From the NCBI RefSeq assembly GCF_020859565.1, contig NZ_JAJHUO010000041.1, positions 26,781 through 90,780 of the forward strand: 64,000 bases of DNA. Reading direction: 5' to 3'. The position numbers and the translations under genes are program-made. The notes beneath the pieces were generated by a model. It did no database searches. It saw nothing but the letters and a program-made list of their open reading frames with translations, and was not told where the DNA came from. Position 1 is the stretch's first letter. Each line of letters begins with the position of its first letter. The stretch is from Saccharothrix luteola. GTDB lineage: Bacteria > Actinomycetota > Actinomycetes > Mycobacteriales > Pseudonocardiaceae. This document shows, one piece after another, positions 43,397-52,178 of this stretch.

Positions 43397-43944
43397 CCTC
43401 GTACCACCGCGAAGTAGGGCCTTACGAGGTCCGCCTGGCGACGCCCGCCGACGTGGACGGCGCGCGCAGCGTCATGCTGGACACGTTCTACCAGGAGTTC
43501 GGCTACGGCTACCGACCCGAGTGGCACCGTGACGTGGTCGACCTCGACGGCACTTACCTGCGGCCCGACCGGCACGCGTTGTTCGTCGCCGTCAAGGGTG
43601 ACGAAGTGGTGGGGACGACCGGGGTGCGGGCCACGGCGCCCGCCAGCCCGCCTCACCCGGCCTGGCTGGCCGCGCGCTACCCCGACGGCAGCACGGCGCA
43701 GTTGTTCCGCGTGTACGTGAGGCCCGAGCACCGCCGTTCCGGGTTGGCGCGGGCGTTGGTCGACCTGGCCACCGCGTTCGTCGCGGGGACGCCGGGCTAC
43801 GACCGGCTGTACCTGCACACCGACACCCGGATCGCGGGGGCCGAGCCGTTCTGGAGGTCCATGGCCGAGGAGGTGCACGACGCGCGTGACGGCGACCCGA
43901 TTAGCTTCCAGACCGTCCACTTCGAGATCCCGTTGGCACGCTGA
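43393..43944 (+). CDS. GNAT-family N-acetyltransferase
   Basis: 183 aa, GNAT fold with acetyl-CoA loop in FRVYVRPEHRRSGLARALVD. Starts at ATG 43393, overlapping the ATPase stop, so it belongs to the operon. It might acylate the product, as acetylation steps do in other metallophore routes, or act in self-protection; both inferred. Confidence 0.88.
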   Translation: MTSYHREVGPYEVRLATPADVDGARSVMLDTFYQEFGYGYRPEWHRDVVDLDGTYLRPDRHALFVAVKGDEVVGTTGVRATAPASPPHPAWLAARYPDGSTAQLFRVYVRPEHRRSGLARALVDLATAFVAGTPGYDRLYLHTDTRIAGAEPFWRSMAEEVHDARDGDPISFQTVHFEIPLAR

Positions 43945-43959
43945 GTGCGCTGAGTCCGC

Positions 43960-44805
43960 TCACCCGTCACGTCGTCGGCGGAGCAGGTCCGCCAACGACG
44001 TGGCGGGGTGGCCGGTGAGAACGGGCACGGCGTCTCGGACGCCGGACAGCTCGCCGTTGGCGATGGCGGTGTAGGTGGAGACCCAGGCGTCGAGCTGCCA
44101 GTCGGGCGCGCCGTACGCGGCGCGTGAGCGATAGGCCTCTTCGACGGTCTCCGGGTGGTAGGTGATCGTCCGGCCCGTGGCTTCGGACAGCACGTCGGCG
44201 ATGTCGTGGAAGGTGAGCGCCGCCGGACCCGTGAGGTCGTAGGTGCGGCCCGCGTGGGTGTCGGGGTCGGTGAGCACGGCGGTGGCGGCGTCGGCGATGT
44301 CGTCCCGCGCCACGGCGGCCACGCGACCGTCGCCGGCGGGACCGCGCAGCACGTCGTCGTCCCCGACCATGGCGGGCAGGTAGTCGGCGTAGAGGTTGTC
44401 GCGCAGGAACGTGAACCCCAGGCCACTGGCTTCGACGTGCTGCTCGGTGGCCCAGTGGTCGCGGGCGAGCGTGAAGGTGGAGTTCGGCGCGGCTCCCGTG
44501 AACGAGATGTAGACGAGGTGGGCGACCCCCGCCGCCGCGGCGGCGTCGACGAAGGCGCGGTGTTGGTCCACCCGGTCGGGCGATTCCGAGGCCGAGACCA
44601 TCAGGACTGTCGGAATGCCGTCGAGGGCTCGGCGAACGGCGTCGCCGTCGGCGAACCCGGCCTTCGCCACGGTCGCCCCGGGCAGCTGAGGCGCGCGGGC
44701 GGGGTCGCGGACGAGCAGCAGTTGGGCGTGCCCGGCTTCCGCGAGGCGGCGGGCGACACGTCCACCGAGGTGCCCGGTGGCACCCGTGACGGCGATCAGG
44801 GACAT
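43960..44805 (-). CDS. NmrA-like NAD(P)-binding oxidoreductase
   Basis: 281 aa, atypical short-chain dehydrogenase with dinucleotide loop GATGHLGGRVA and no Tyr-x-x-x-Lys active site in the usual place. Resembles NmrA/QOR2-type proteins that sense or use NAD(P)H. Single gene converging on the metallophore-like operon. Confidence 0.85.
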   Translation of the reverse strand: MSLIAVTGATGHLGGRVARRLAEAGHAQLLLVRDPARAPQLPGATVAKAGFADGDAVRRALDGIPTVLMVSASESPDRVDQHRAFVDAAAAAGVAHLVYISFTGAAPNSTFTLARDHWATEQHVEASGLGFTFLRDNLYADYLPAMVGDDDVLRGPAGDGRVAAVARDDIADAATAVLTDPDTHAGRTYDLTGPAALTFHDIADVLSEATGRTITYHPETVEEAYRSRAAYGAPDWQLDAWVSTYTAIANGELSGVRDAVPVLTGHPATSLADLLRRRRDG

Positions 44806-44989
44806 GCTCCGGGTTCCTCTCGACAGGCTTCACGCAGTCTCCCACCGGGCCGGGGCACCTGTGCACCTCGTGCACGCGATCCCTATTCGACGACTATTCG
44901 CGAATTCGTCGAAACAGTCGCGGAACAAGCCGACCAATTCACGTGCATGAACCTTCTACACAAATGTGACCGCGCAGGGTTACCCTTCC

Positions 44990-45003
44990 TGGGAGCGCTC
45001 CCA
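44990..45003. promoter_or_regulatory. CebR box
   Basis: TGGGAGCGCTCCCA, a perfect 14-bp palindrome identical to the Streptomyces CebR operator that controls cellulose-utilisation genes. It ends 29 bases before the pectate lyase ATG. Confidence 0.85.
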
Positions 45004-45032
45004 GAATGGCCCTGCTCGCAAGGAGGCGATGC

Positions 45033-46250
45033 ATGAACTCGGTTACTGGCACGCGCAGAAGAAAGCTGACCGGTCGGTTCGCGGCGATCACGGCCGCGGC
45101 CTCGGTGACGGCGGTGGCCGCGGCGATGGTGGTGGCCGGCGGTCAGAGCGCCTACGCGGCCGTCGGGTGCCGCGTCGACTACACCGTCACGAACCAGTGG
45201 GGCGGCGGGTTCGGCGCGAACGTCACGATCACCAACCTGGGTGACGCCCTGTCGAGCTGGAGCCTGGAGTGGACCTTCACGGCCGGCCAGCGCGTCGACC
45301 AGCTGTGGGGCGGCGAGTTCAGCCAGTCGGGCAGCACGGTGACCGTCCGCAACGCGAGCTACAACGGCTCCCTCGCCACCGGCGCGAGCACGACCCCCGG
45401 CTTCAACGGCACGTGGTCCGGCTCGAACCCCGCGCCGACCTCGTTCAAGCTCAACGGGGTGACGTGCACCGGCTCCCCGACCAGCACGTCCGTCTCCCCC
45501 TCCACCTCACGCTCGACGACCACCACCAGTCGGACCACGACCACCACCACGACGACCAACCCCGGTGGCGGCGGCGACGGCAGCGGCCCCTGGCCCACGG
45601 ACACGGGCAGCGTGCACACCCCCACCACCCGCAACGCCGGCACGTTCTTCGACGGCGGGATGAAGCGGTACTACGGCATCGGTGACGGCGGTCAGGGCGA
45701 GAGCCAGGACCCGATGTTCGTCGTGGCCAACGGCGGCACCATCCAGAACGTGATCATCGACGCCCCTGCGGGCGACGGCATCCACTGCGAGGGCTCCTGC
45801 ACCATCCGCAACGTCTGGTGGAACGACGTCGGCGAGGACGCCGCCACCTTCAAGAGCTCCAGCGCTTCCGCGACCTACCTGGTGGACGGCGGCGGCGCGA
45901 AGTCGGGCGCGGACAAGGTGTTCCAGCACAACGGCGCCGGCACCGTGACCATCCGCAACTTCCAGGTGCACAGCAGCGGCAAGCTCTACCGCGCCTGCGG
46001 CAACTGCTCGACGTCCTACCAGCGGCACGTGGTCATGGACGGCGTCACGGCGCGGTCGACCAAGGTGCTGGCGGGCATCAACACGAACTGGGGCGACACC
46101 GCCCGCTTCTCCCGCATCACCGTCTACGGCAGCACGGTGATCTGCGAGAAGTACCAGGGCGTGCCGAAGGGCTCCGAGCCCAAGAAGATCGGTGAGGGCG
46201 CGGACGGCAGGAACTGCTTCTACTCGCCGTCCGACATCACCCAGCGGTAG
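45033..46250 (+). CDS. Secreted PL3 pectate lyase with N-terminal CBM2
   Basis: 405 aa. Long signal peptide ending at SAYA (about residue 42), CBM2 about 44-145 (VDYTVTNQWGGGFGANVTIT; then NASYNGSLATGASTTPGFNG), a Ser/Thr/Pro-rich linker about 146-185, and a PL3 pectate lyase domain (GGTIQNVIIDAPAGDGIHCE; ITVYGSTVICEKYQGV). It would bind cellulose and cleave polygalacturonate in plant wall by beta-elimination. Start at ATG 45033 with AAGGAGG upstream. The CebR box suggests induction by cello-oligosaccharides. Confidence 0.93.
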   Translation: MNSVTGTRRRKLTGRFAAITAAASVTAVAAAMVVAGGQSAYAAVGCRVDYTVTNQWGGGFGANVTITNLGDALSSWSLEWTFTAGQRVDQLWGGEFSQSGSTVTVRNASYNGSLATGASTTPGFNGTWSGSNPAPTSFKLNGVTCTGSPTSTSVSPSTSRSTTTTSRTTTTTTTTNPGGGGDGSGPWPTDTGSVHTPTTRNAGTFFDGGMKRYYGIGDGGQGESQDPMFVVANGGTIQNVIIDAPAGDGIHCEGSCTIRNVWWNDVGEDAATFKSSSASATYLVDGGGAKSGADKVFQHNGAGTVTIRNFQVHSSGKLYRACGNCSTSYQRHVVMDGVTARSTKVLAGINTNWGDTARFSRITVYGSTVICEKYQGVPKGSEPKKIGEGADGRNCFYSPSDITQR

Positions 46251-46331
<81 letters not shown>

Positions 46332-47579
46332 TCACCAGTGCAGGTCCGGCAGCTCCACGATCCGGACCAGGTCCGCCTCCGCCAGCGGCGGGGTCGGACG
46401 GGTCGGCGCGCCGGACCCGCCGCCGGTGTCCGCGACGTTGGAGGTCTGGACGTCGACCCACGTGCCGTCCGCCGCCTTCGAGCGCAGCGACAGCCTGGTC
46501 ACGCCCCCGTCCACCAGGGTGTCCAGCGCCGCCTTGCGGCCATCCGGGAGGTCGACCAGGCGGCACGTCGCACGACTGCCGCAGCCCACCTCGCCGCCAC
46601 CGGGCTTCTCCAGGTTCACCATCACCCAGCCGCTGCCCGCCGAGTCGGTCAGGTTGGCGATCGCGCGGTAGGCGCCCTGGCTGATGCGGAACTCCAGCGC
46701 CTCCCCGGCGGAGGTCCGCTCGGGTGTCACGCCGGGCGGGAGGGCGCCCGCCAGCACCGGGCCGAGCTCGGCCGCACGGCGGTCCGACGGCGCCGGTGGC
46801 ACCGGACGGCCCACCCACTGCACCTTGAGCTGCGGCGCGGTGGCGATGGCGGTCAGCCGGTCGTCGTCGAGCACCCTCGTTCTGGAGCCCCGACCGCCGA
46901 CCTCCGAGACGCTCACGTACGTCCCGTCATTGCGCCACACCTCGACGGTGGCCAACACCACCTCGGCCGTCGACAGCACGTCGACCTTCGCCGTCGACCC
47001 GTCCGGCAGCTGCTCGACCGCGCACCGGACCTCCGATGTGGACGGTGTCGACAGCGCGCACTCCCCGGGCGGCTGGCCGCCGAGCGGCCTGACGTAGACG
47101 ATGACCTTCCGGTCGCCGGTCAGCTCGATGTGGCCGCCCCAGCTGTCCGCGATGGCGCACAACCGCAGCGGTGTCGCCTCGACCCCCGCCGGCAACGGCA
47201 GCGCGAACTGCCCGAACGCCTCGGTGAGCCGACCGGACTCGGCCAGTTCCGCCGGCGTCGCCCCACCGCGCGGCAGGTCGGGGAACCCCCCCGTCATCGG
47301 CTCCACCGCGCAACCGGGAGTCGACGCGGCGGACGACGTCACGCTCGTCGTGGGCGTCGTCGACAGGACGCCGGCGACCGGGGCGGAGGTCTGCGTGAAC
47401 GTCCCGCTCACCGCGACCGCGACCACCGCGACGACACCCACCACCGCGGTGGTCAGCGCACCGAACCGCCGACGCGCCCGCCGCTTGCGCCCGTCCTCGA
47501 CCACCCGCTCGAACGCCAGGCCCAACGCGGGCTCGTCCGCCAACGCCGACCTGATCATGTCCCGCACCTCGTCGCTCAC
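46332..47579 (-). CDS. Membrane-anchored protein paired with an ECF sigma factor (putative anti-sigma/sensor)
   Basis: 415 aa from GTG 47579, overlapping the sigma gene stop by 4 bp. A cytoplasmic N-terminus of about 40 residues (ALADEPALGLAFERVVEDG) precedes one membrane span (ALTTAVVGVVAVVAVAV) and a large extracytoplasmic part without a recognised domain. This topology suits an anti-sigma factor or sensor, but no zinc-type anti-sigma motif is present. 3' end lies beside the corrupted G/C block. Confidence 0.7.
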   Translation of the reverse strand: MSDEVRDMIRSALADEPALGLAFERVVEDGRKRRARRRFGALTTAVVGVVAVVAVAVSGTFTQTSAPVAGVLSTTPTTSVTSSAASTPGCAVEPMTGGFPDLPRGGATPAELAESGRLTEAFGQFALPLPAGVEATPLRLCAIADSWGGHIELTGDRKVIVYVRPLGGQPPGECALSTPSTSEVRCAVEQLPDGSTAKVDVLSTAEVVLATVEVWRNDGTYVSVSEVGGRGSRTRVLDDDRLTAIATAPQLKVQWVGRPVPPAPSDRRAAELGPVLAGALPPGVTPERTSAGEALEFRISQGAYRAIANLTDSAGSGWVMVNLEKPGGGEVGCGSRATCRLVDLPDGRKAALDTLVDGGVTRLSLRSKAADGTWVDVQTSNVADTGGGSGAPTRPTPPLAEADLVRIVELPDLHW

Positions 47580-48082
47580 GAGCCCTCCCACAGCACGGTC
47601 CGCTTGGTCGCCAACGCCCGCCGCAGGGTGTCCAGCCCTTTCGACACCTGGCTCTTCACCGTTCCCTCGCTACAGCCGAGCGCCGCCGCCGCCTCCGCGA
47701 CCGGCAGGTCCTCCCAGTACCGCAGCACGACCGCGGCCCGCTGCCTGGGCGGCAGGGCGGCCAACGCCCGCCGCACGTCCATGGCCTCCTCGACACCCGT
47801 CGACGCCTCGGCCACCTCCGGCACCGCCTCGACCACCGTCTCCGGCCGCCGTCCCCGCCACCGCGACTCGTCGATCACGGCCCTGACCAACACCTTGCGC
47901 ACGTACGCGTCGACCCGTCCGTCCCGGTCCAACCGCCCCCAGTGCACGTAGACCTTGGCCAGCGCCGTTTGCGCCAGGTCCTCGGCCCGGTGCCAATCAC
48001 CGCACAACAAGAAGGCGGTCCGCCGCACGACGGCCACCCGTGCCTCGAAGTACGCCCGGAACTCGCGGTCCCGATCGTGCAC
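47576..48082 (-). CDS. ECF RNA polymerase sigma factor (SigE-like, SACE family)
   Basis: 168 aa from GTG 48082, chosen because GGAGGA lies 7 bases upstream. Sigma-2 region (FLLCGDWHRAEDLAQTALAK) and sigma-4 helix-turn-helix (AEAAAALGCSEGTVKSQVSK). Coupled to the following membrane protein, its likely regulator. Confidence 0.92.
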   Translation of the reverse strand: MHDRDREFRAYFEARVAVVRRTAFLLCGDWHRAEDLAQTALAKVYVHWGRLDRDGRVDAYVRKVLVRAVIDESRWRGRRPETVVEAVPEVAEASTGVEEAMDVRRALAALPPRQRAAVVLRYWEDLPVAEAAAALGCSEGTVKSQVSKGLDTLRRALATKRTVLWEGS

Positions 48083-48164
48083 GTGACACCTCCTCCACTC
48101 GGTCACCCCCTATACGGCGTCCGCACGGGCCCCGTTGCCCGTAACTTTGCGTGACCACGCCGAA

Positions 48165-48193
48165 GGGCCCGTGCGCCCCGAGCGCACGGGCCC
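48165..48193 (-). terminator. Hairpin terminator after the CU044_5270-like gene
   Basis: Perfect 12-bp stem GGGCCCGTGCGC / GCGCACGGGCCC with a 5-base loop, 15 bases after the stop codon. Confidence 0.8.
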
Positions 48194-48207
48194 CGCGAAC
48201 CGCCTGA

Positions 48208-49290
48208 TCAGCCGGCGGGCTGCACCCCGATGGCGTCCACGACCCCCGTCGTCACCGAGGTGAACGACACCACGGTGCCGCTGTCGAACTCGTCGAACCA
48301 GGCGGTCACGACCTGCCGCTCACCGATGAACAGGCCCGTCTCCGGGTCGATGATGATGTCGTGTCGCCGGTCCCCGTCGTCGACGCCGAGCGCGATGCCG
48401 ACACGTCCGCTCAAATTCGCCTGCTGCTCGGTCACCTCCAGGCCGGGCAGCCTGGTGAGCGCCTGGTAGAGGGCGGCACGCAGGTCCTTGCCGATCAGCC
48501 CGCTGCGCAGCGCGTCGGCGGCGTAGGTCAGCAGCGCGGCGTCACCCCGGTCGTTGGCCGGCGCGTCGGCCCGCAACCGCTCGTACAGCGCGGCAGGGTC
48601 GGTCGGCAGGCTCGCCTGCCACTGCGCGGTCGGCCGCTGCCAGGAGCCGGGCTCCTCGCAGTTCGACTCCCCGAAGAAGTCGCCGCACGCTGCGCGCCAC
48701 TCGCCCTCCGGCCAGCGGCTCCCGGTCCTCAAACCGATCGCCTTCGCCTCCTCCTCCGTGCCGATCACCCACTGCCGGCCGCCGGTCTGGTCCTGGCGCA
48801 GCAGCCACTCGTCCCGCGGGTCCTGCGGTGTCCACGTCTCCTGCACGTGCTCGGCGAGCCAGGCGAACTCCTTGCCTTCCGGCGATGCCGACCCCATCCA
48901 CCAGGCGTGGGTGGCGACGTAGCGGTACCGGCCGGGCCCGACGGGCTCGTCCACCGCGCCGATCGCCTGTGCCGCCGCGCGGTCCAGCGCCTGCACGGCC
49001 TCGGCGGTCGCCGGCGCGGGGCCGCCGAACGACACCGTCTGCGCGAGCAGCGCCCCGGCCACCAGCACGCCGACGGCCGCCGCACCGGCCAACCAGCGGC
49101 GCGCGGACCGGCGCGGTGCGCGCTCACGGGTGGTCGTCACGTCCGTCTCCCCCTGTTCGATGGTCGAGATCAACTCCGCCCTGGCCGCGGCGAGCACCGG
49201 CTCATCCGCGCGGACGTCGGCGTTCAAGGCGTCCAGCGCGGAGTCCAGCTCGTCCTCGGTCCAGACGCGGCGGATGTGGTCGTCACTCAT
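48208..49290 (-). CDS. CU044_5270-family membrane protein next to an ECF sigma factor
   Basis: 360 aa: N-terminal helical part (WTEDELDSALDALNADVRAD), one membrane span (AGAAAVGVLVAGALLAQTV) and an extracytoplasmic domain. The CU044_5270 family is regularly encoded beside ECF sigma factors in actinobacteria and is presumed to regulate them. Overlaps the sigma gene by 8 bp. Confidence 0.82.
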   Translation of the reverse strand: MSDDHIRRVWTEDELDSALDALNADVRADEPVLAAARAELISTIEQGETDVTTTRERAPRRSARRWLAGAAAVGVLVAGALLAQTVSFGGPAPATAEAVQALDRAAAQAIGAVDEPVGPGRYRYVATHAWWMGSASPEGKEFAWLAEHVQETWTPQDPRDEWLLRQDQTGGRQWVIGTEEEAKAIGLRTGSRWPEGEWRAACGDFFGESNCEEPGSWQRPTAQWQASLPTDPAALYERLRADAPANDRGDAALLTYAADALRSGLIGKDLRAALYQALTRLPGLEVTEQQANLSGRVGIALGVDDGDRRHDIIIDPETGLFIGERQVVTAWFDEFDSGTVVSFTSVTTGVVDAIGVQPAG

Positions 49291-49882
49291 CGCCGCTCCT
49301 CGTGTGTCCGGTGTTCGACGCGTGGGCCCGCAGCCGCTGCCGCACGCGGTGCAGGCGGGAGCGGACCGTGCCGACGGGGATGCCGAGCGCCTCGGCGACC
49401 TCGTTCGAGTCGAGGCCGGCCCAGCTGGTCAGCAGCAGCACGTCCCGGTCGCCCTCGTCCAGCTCGACCAGCGCGGCGGCCAGCAGCCTGGCCAGCGACG
49501 AGGCGTCGACCCGGTCGGCCACCCGGTTCCCGTGGTCCTCGGCGCCCGAAGCCGACCCGGCCGCCCGTGCCGCCGCGCGCAGCCCGCGCACCTCCTGCCG
49601 CACGTGCCGGCGGAGGAGGTTCGTGGCGATGCCGTAGAGCCAGGACCGCGCCGTGCCGCGGCCCGGGTCGTAGCCCGTGCGGGTCTGGTAGGCGATCAGG
49701 AACGTCTCGCCGACCAGGTCGTCGGCGAGGTCGCCGACCCGCCGGGCCAGGTACCGGTGCAGCGGCCGGGAGTGCCGGTCGAACAGCTGCCCGAAGAGCC
49801 GGGACGGGTGCGGTCCGGCCAGGTCGGGCCGGTCGTCGGCAGCCCAACCCCCACCGCCCGCGTGCTCGGTCATCATCCTCAC
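49283..49882 (-). CDS. ECF RNA polymerase sigma factor
   Basis: 199 aa: sigma-2 (DDLVGETFLIAYQTRTGYD) and sigma-4 (EVAEALGIPVGTVRSRLHRV) regions. Start may be ATG 49882 or 49873. Second ECF module in tandem with the one at 46332-48082, but of a different subgroup. Confidence 0.92.
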   Translation of the reverse strand: MRMMTEHAGGGGWAADDRPDLAGPHPSRLFGQLFDRHSRPLHRYLARRVGDLADDLVGETFLIAYQTRTGYDPGRGTARSWLYGIATNLLRRHVRQEVRGLRAAARAAGSASGAEDHGNRVADRVDASSLARLLAAALVELDEGDRDVLLLTSWAGLDSNEVAEALGIPVGTVRSRLHRVRQRLRAHASNTGHTRSGDE

Positions 49883-49984
49883 ACCAGGTGTTGCCCGCAG
49901 CGCGCCGTCACGTTCACGCCGGGCCGGTCGGCCGGTCGGTCACGGCGCACGGTACGGCCTTCGGCCCGTTCGGGACGAGGACTG

Positions 49985-50118
49985 CGCCGTCCTCCGCGAT
50001 CAGGGGCGTTCACCAGCCGGAACCGCCGCCGGGTGCCGGTGTCGCCGAACACCGGCAGCCCTGCCGATCGCGGTCGGGTCGACGAACAGGTGCAGTTCGT
50101 CCACCAGGACCTCGGGCG
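49985..50118 (-). pseudogene. Remnant of a RibD-C / dihydrofolate reductase-family gene
   Basis: On the minus strand, right after the permease stop, one frame reads VLVDELHLFVDPTAIGR and, after a shift consistent with loss of two bases near 50059, another reads LPVFGDTGTRRRFRLVNA. Together these are the last about 40 residues of a RibD-C/DHFR-family protein. The rest of the gene is missing; the remnant is not a functional CDS. Confidence 0.6.
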
Positions 50119-51234
50119 CTACGCCTCCCTGGACCAGGCCTTGGCCAGGGCGAGCTTGCCGCCGGTGTGCAGCAGCGACCCCGAGTAGACCCGGCTCGCC
50201 AGCAGCACGGTCAGCACCACCGTCCCCGCCAGCAACCCCATGGCCAGCAGCGGCTCCCACAGCGCCGCGTCACCGGCGAACAGCCGCACCGGCATGGCGA
50301 TCGCCGACGAGAACGGCAGGAACGACAGCACGGTGAGCACGGCGACGTTGTCGGAGAAGAACATCACGCCGAAGTACGGCCCCATCACCAGGAGCATCAC
50401 CAGGCCCATGCTCGAACCCAGGTCCTCCTGCCTGCTGACCAACGACCCGGCCACCGCCCACATCGCGGCCAGCAGCACGAAGCCGAGCAGCAGGAACGGC
50501 ACGAACCAGCCCAACGCCGGCGCGACCAGCGCCAGCAGCTCCGAGTGCCCGCCGAGCCGCATCGCCACCGGCCCGGCCACCGCGACCACCAGCACCTGGC
50601 CGATCGTCAGCAGCGAGTGGCCCACGATCTTGCCCGCCAGCAGCGCGCGCACCGGCACCGTCGACACCAGGATCTCCACGATCCGCGTCTGCTTCTCGGT
50701 GACCGTGCTCTGCGCGATCGCCGTGCCGCTCATCCCGAACATGAGGAACAGCAGGGCGAACACCATGATCACGAGCTGCCGCCGGCCCTGGCCGACCTCG
50801 GCCGGGTCGAGCAGGTCGACCGGCGGCGCGGTGCGCAGCGCGGCCACGACGTCGGTCGGCGGGTCGGCCAGCGCGACCACCCGGACACCCGTGGCCGACT
50901 CGCCCGTGGTGTCCGGCACGACCGCCGCCTCCACCTCCTCCGACCGGATCAACGCCTCGGCCTCGGCCACGTCGGCGACGGCGCGGACCTCGACACCGGT
51001 GTCGGTCAACACCTCCGCGGCCCGCGCGCCGACCGTGGCCACCTTGGTCTCGCCGCCGCCGAACACGGTCGGCAGGATCGACATCGCGAACAACCCCACC
51101 ACGATCACGCCGAGGCCGATCCAGAAGGCCTTGGCGCGCAGGAAGGTCTTCATCTCCCGCTCGGCGACCAGCCTGGTGGCCGCGGCGAACCCGTGCGACC
51201 CGCCGTTCCGCTCCCGCTCCGCCACGCCGGTCAT
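50119..51234 (-). CDS. ABC exporter permease (NatB/YhaP type)
   Basis: About 371 aa. One N-terminal span, a soluble extracytoplasmic domain of about 130 residues, then five or six spans including ITEKQ-like motif (TVTEKQTRIVEILVSTVPVR), characteristic of NatB-like sodium/peptide exporters. ATG 51234 overlaps the ATPase stop by one base. Confidence 0.9.
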   Translation of the reverse strand: MTGVAERERNGGSHGFAAATRLVAEREMKTFLRAKAFWIGLGVIVVGLFAMSILPTVFGGGETKVATVGARAAEVLTDTGVEVRAVADVAEAEALIRSEEVEAAVVPDTTGESATGVRVVALADPPTDVVAALRTAPPVDLLDPAEVGQGRRQLVIMVFALLFLMFGMSGTAIAQSTVTEKQTRIVEILVSTVPVRALLAGKIVGHSLLTIGQVLVVAVAGPVAMRLGGHSELLALVAPALGWFVPFLLLGFVLLAAMWAVAGSLVSRQEDLGSSMGLVMLLVMGPYFGVMFFSDNVAVLTVLSFLPFSSAIAMPVRLFAGDAALWEPLLAMGLLAGTVVLTVLLASRVYSGSLLHTGGKLALAKAWSREA

Positions 51235-52118
51235 CAGATCGCCTCCATGAAGATCTCGCCGAGCGTCGGCACGACGGGGGTGAAGCTGCGCACGGGACCC
51301 CGGCGCAGGGCCGCTTCCAGGACCACCTGGTCCACTCCGGCGTCGCCGTCCGGTTCGAACACCACGCGCGGACCGTCCACGTCGACCACCCGGACGCCCG
51401 GCACGTCGCGCACCCACCCCGCGTCGGACGCCACGACCAGCTCGAACCTCGTGGTGCCGTACCGGGTCCGCAGCTCGTCCCGCGCGCCGCTGACCGCGAT
51501 CCGGCCGCCGGAGATGATCACCACGTCGTCGCACAGCCGTTCCACCACCGACAGCTGGTGGCTGGAGAACAGCACGGGCACGCCGTTCGCGGCCCGCTCG
51601 CGCAGCACGCCGAGCACCGTCTCGACCGCGATCGGGTCCAGCCCGGAGAACGGCTCGTCCAGGATCAGCATGACGGGGTCGTGCACGAGCGCGGCGGCGA
51701 CCTGCGCGCGCTGCTGGTTGCCCAGCGACAGCTCTTCGAGCTTGTCCTTCGCCCGGTGCCCCAGTTCGAGCTGGTCGAGCAGCCGCTCGGTGTTGCGCCG
51801 CGCGGTGTCCTTGTCGAGGCCGTGCAGCTGCCCGAGCCAGGCGATCTGCTCGGCGACGGCCATCTTCGGGTAGAGGCCGCGCTCCTCGGGCATGTACCCG
51901 AACCGCTGCCGCACCGCGCCGGTCACCGGCGAGCCGTGCCAGGCGACCGAGCCGCCCTGCGCGGCCAGGACGCCGAGGACGATGCGCATGGTGGTGGTCT
52001 TGCCGGACCCGTTCGCGCCCAGGAACCCGGTCATCCGGCCGGGTCGGACCTCGAAGGACACCCCGTCGAGGACCTGGTGGTCGCCGAAACTCCGGCTGAC
52101 CGACGTCACTGTCAACAT
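51234..52118 (-). CDS. ABC exporter ATPase (NatA/YhaQ type)
   Basis: 294 aa: Walker A GANGSGKTT, signature LSLGNQQRAQVAAAL, Walker B LILDEPFSGLDP, H-loop SSHQ, and a C-terminal extension typical of NatA (DUF4162-like, ending TLGEIFMEAI). Partner of the permease downstream; lies 60 bp after a two-component regulator gene read in the same direction. Confidence 0.93.
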   Translation of the reverse strand: MLTVTSVSRSFGDHQVLDGVSFEVRPGRMTGFLGANGSGKTTTMRIVLGVLAAQGGSVAWHGSPVTGAVRQRFGYMPEERGLYPKMAVAEQIAWLGQLHGLDKDTARRNTERLLDQLELGHRAKDKLEELSLGNQQRAQVAAALVHDPVMLILDEPFSGLDPIAVETVLGVLRERAANGVPVLFSSHQLSVVERLCDDVVIISGGRIAVSGARDELRTRYGTTRFELVVASDAGWVRDVPGVRVVDVDGPRVVFEPDGDAGVDQVVLEAALRRGPVRSFTPVVPTLGEIFMEAI

Positions 52119-52178
52119 GACCGCAACGCTAGGTCGCGCACTCGTCCGGCACGTCCGGCGCGAGATCGACTCCGGGGG

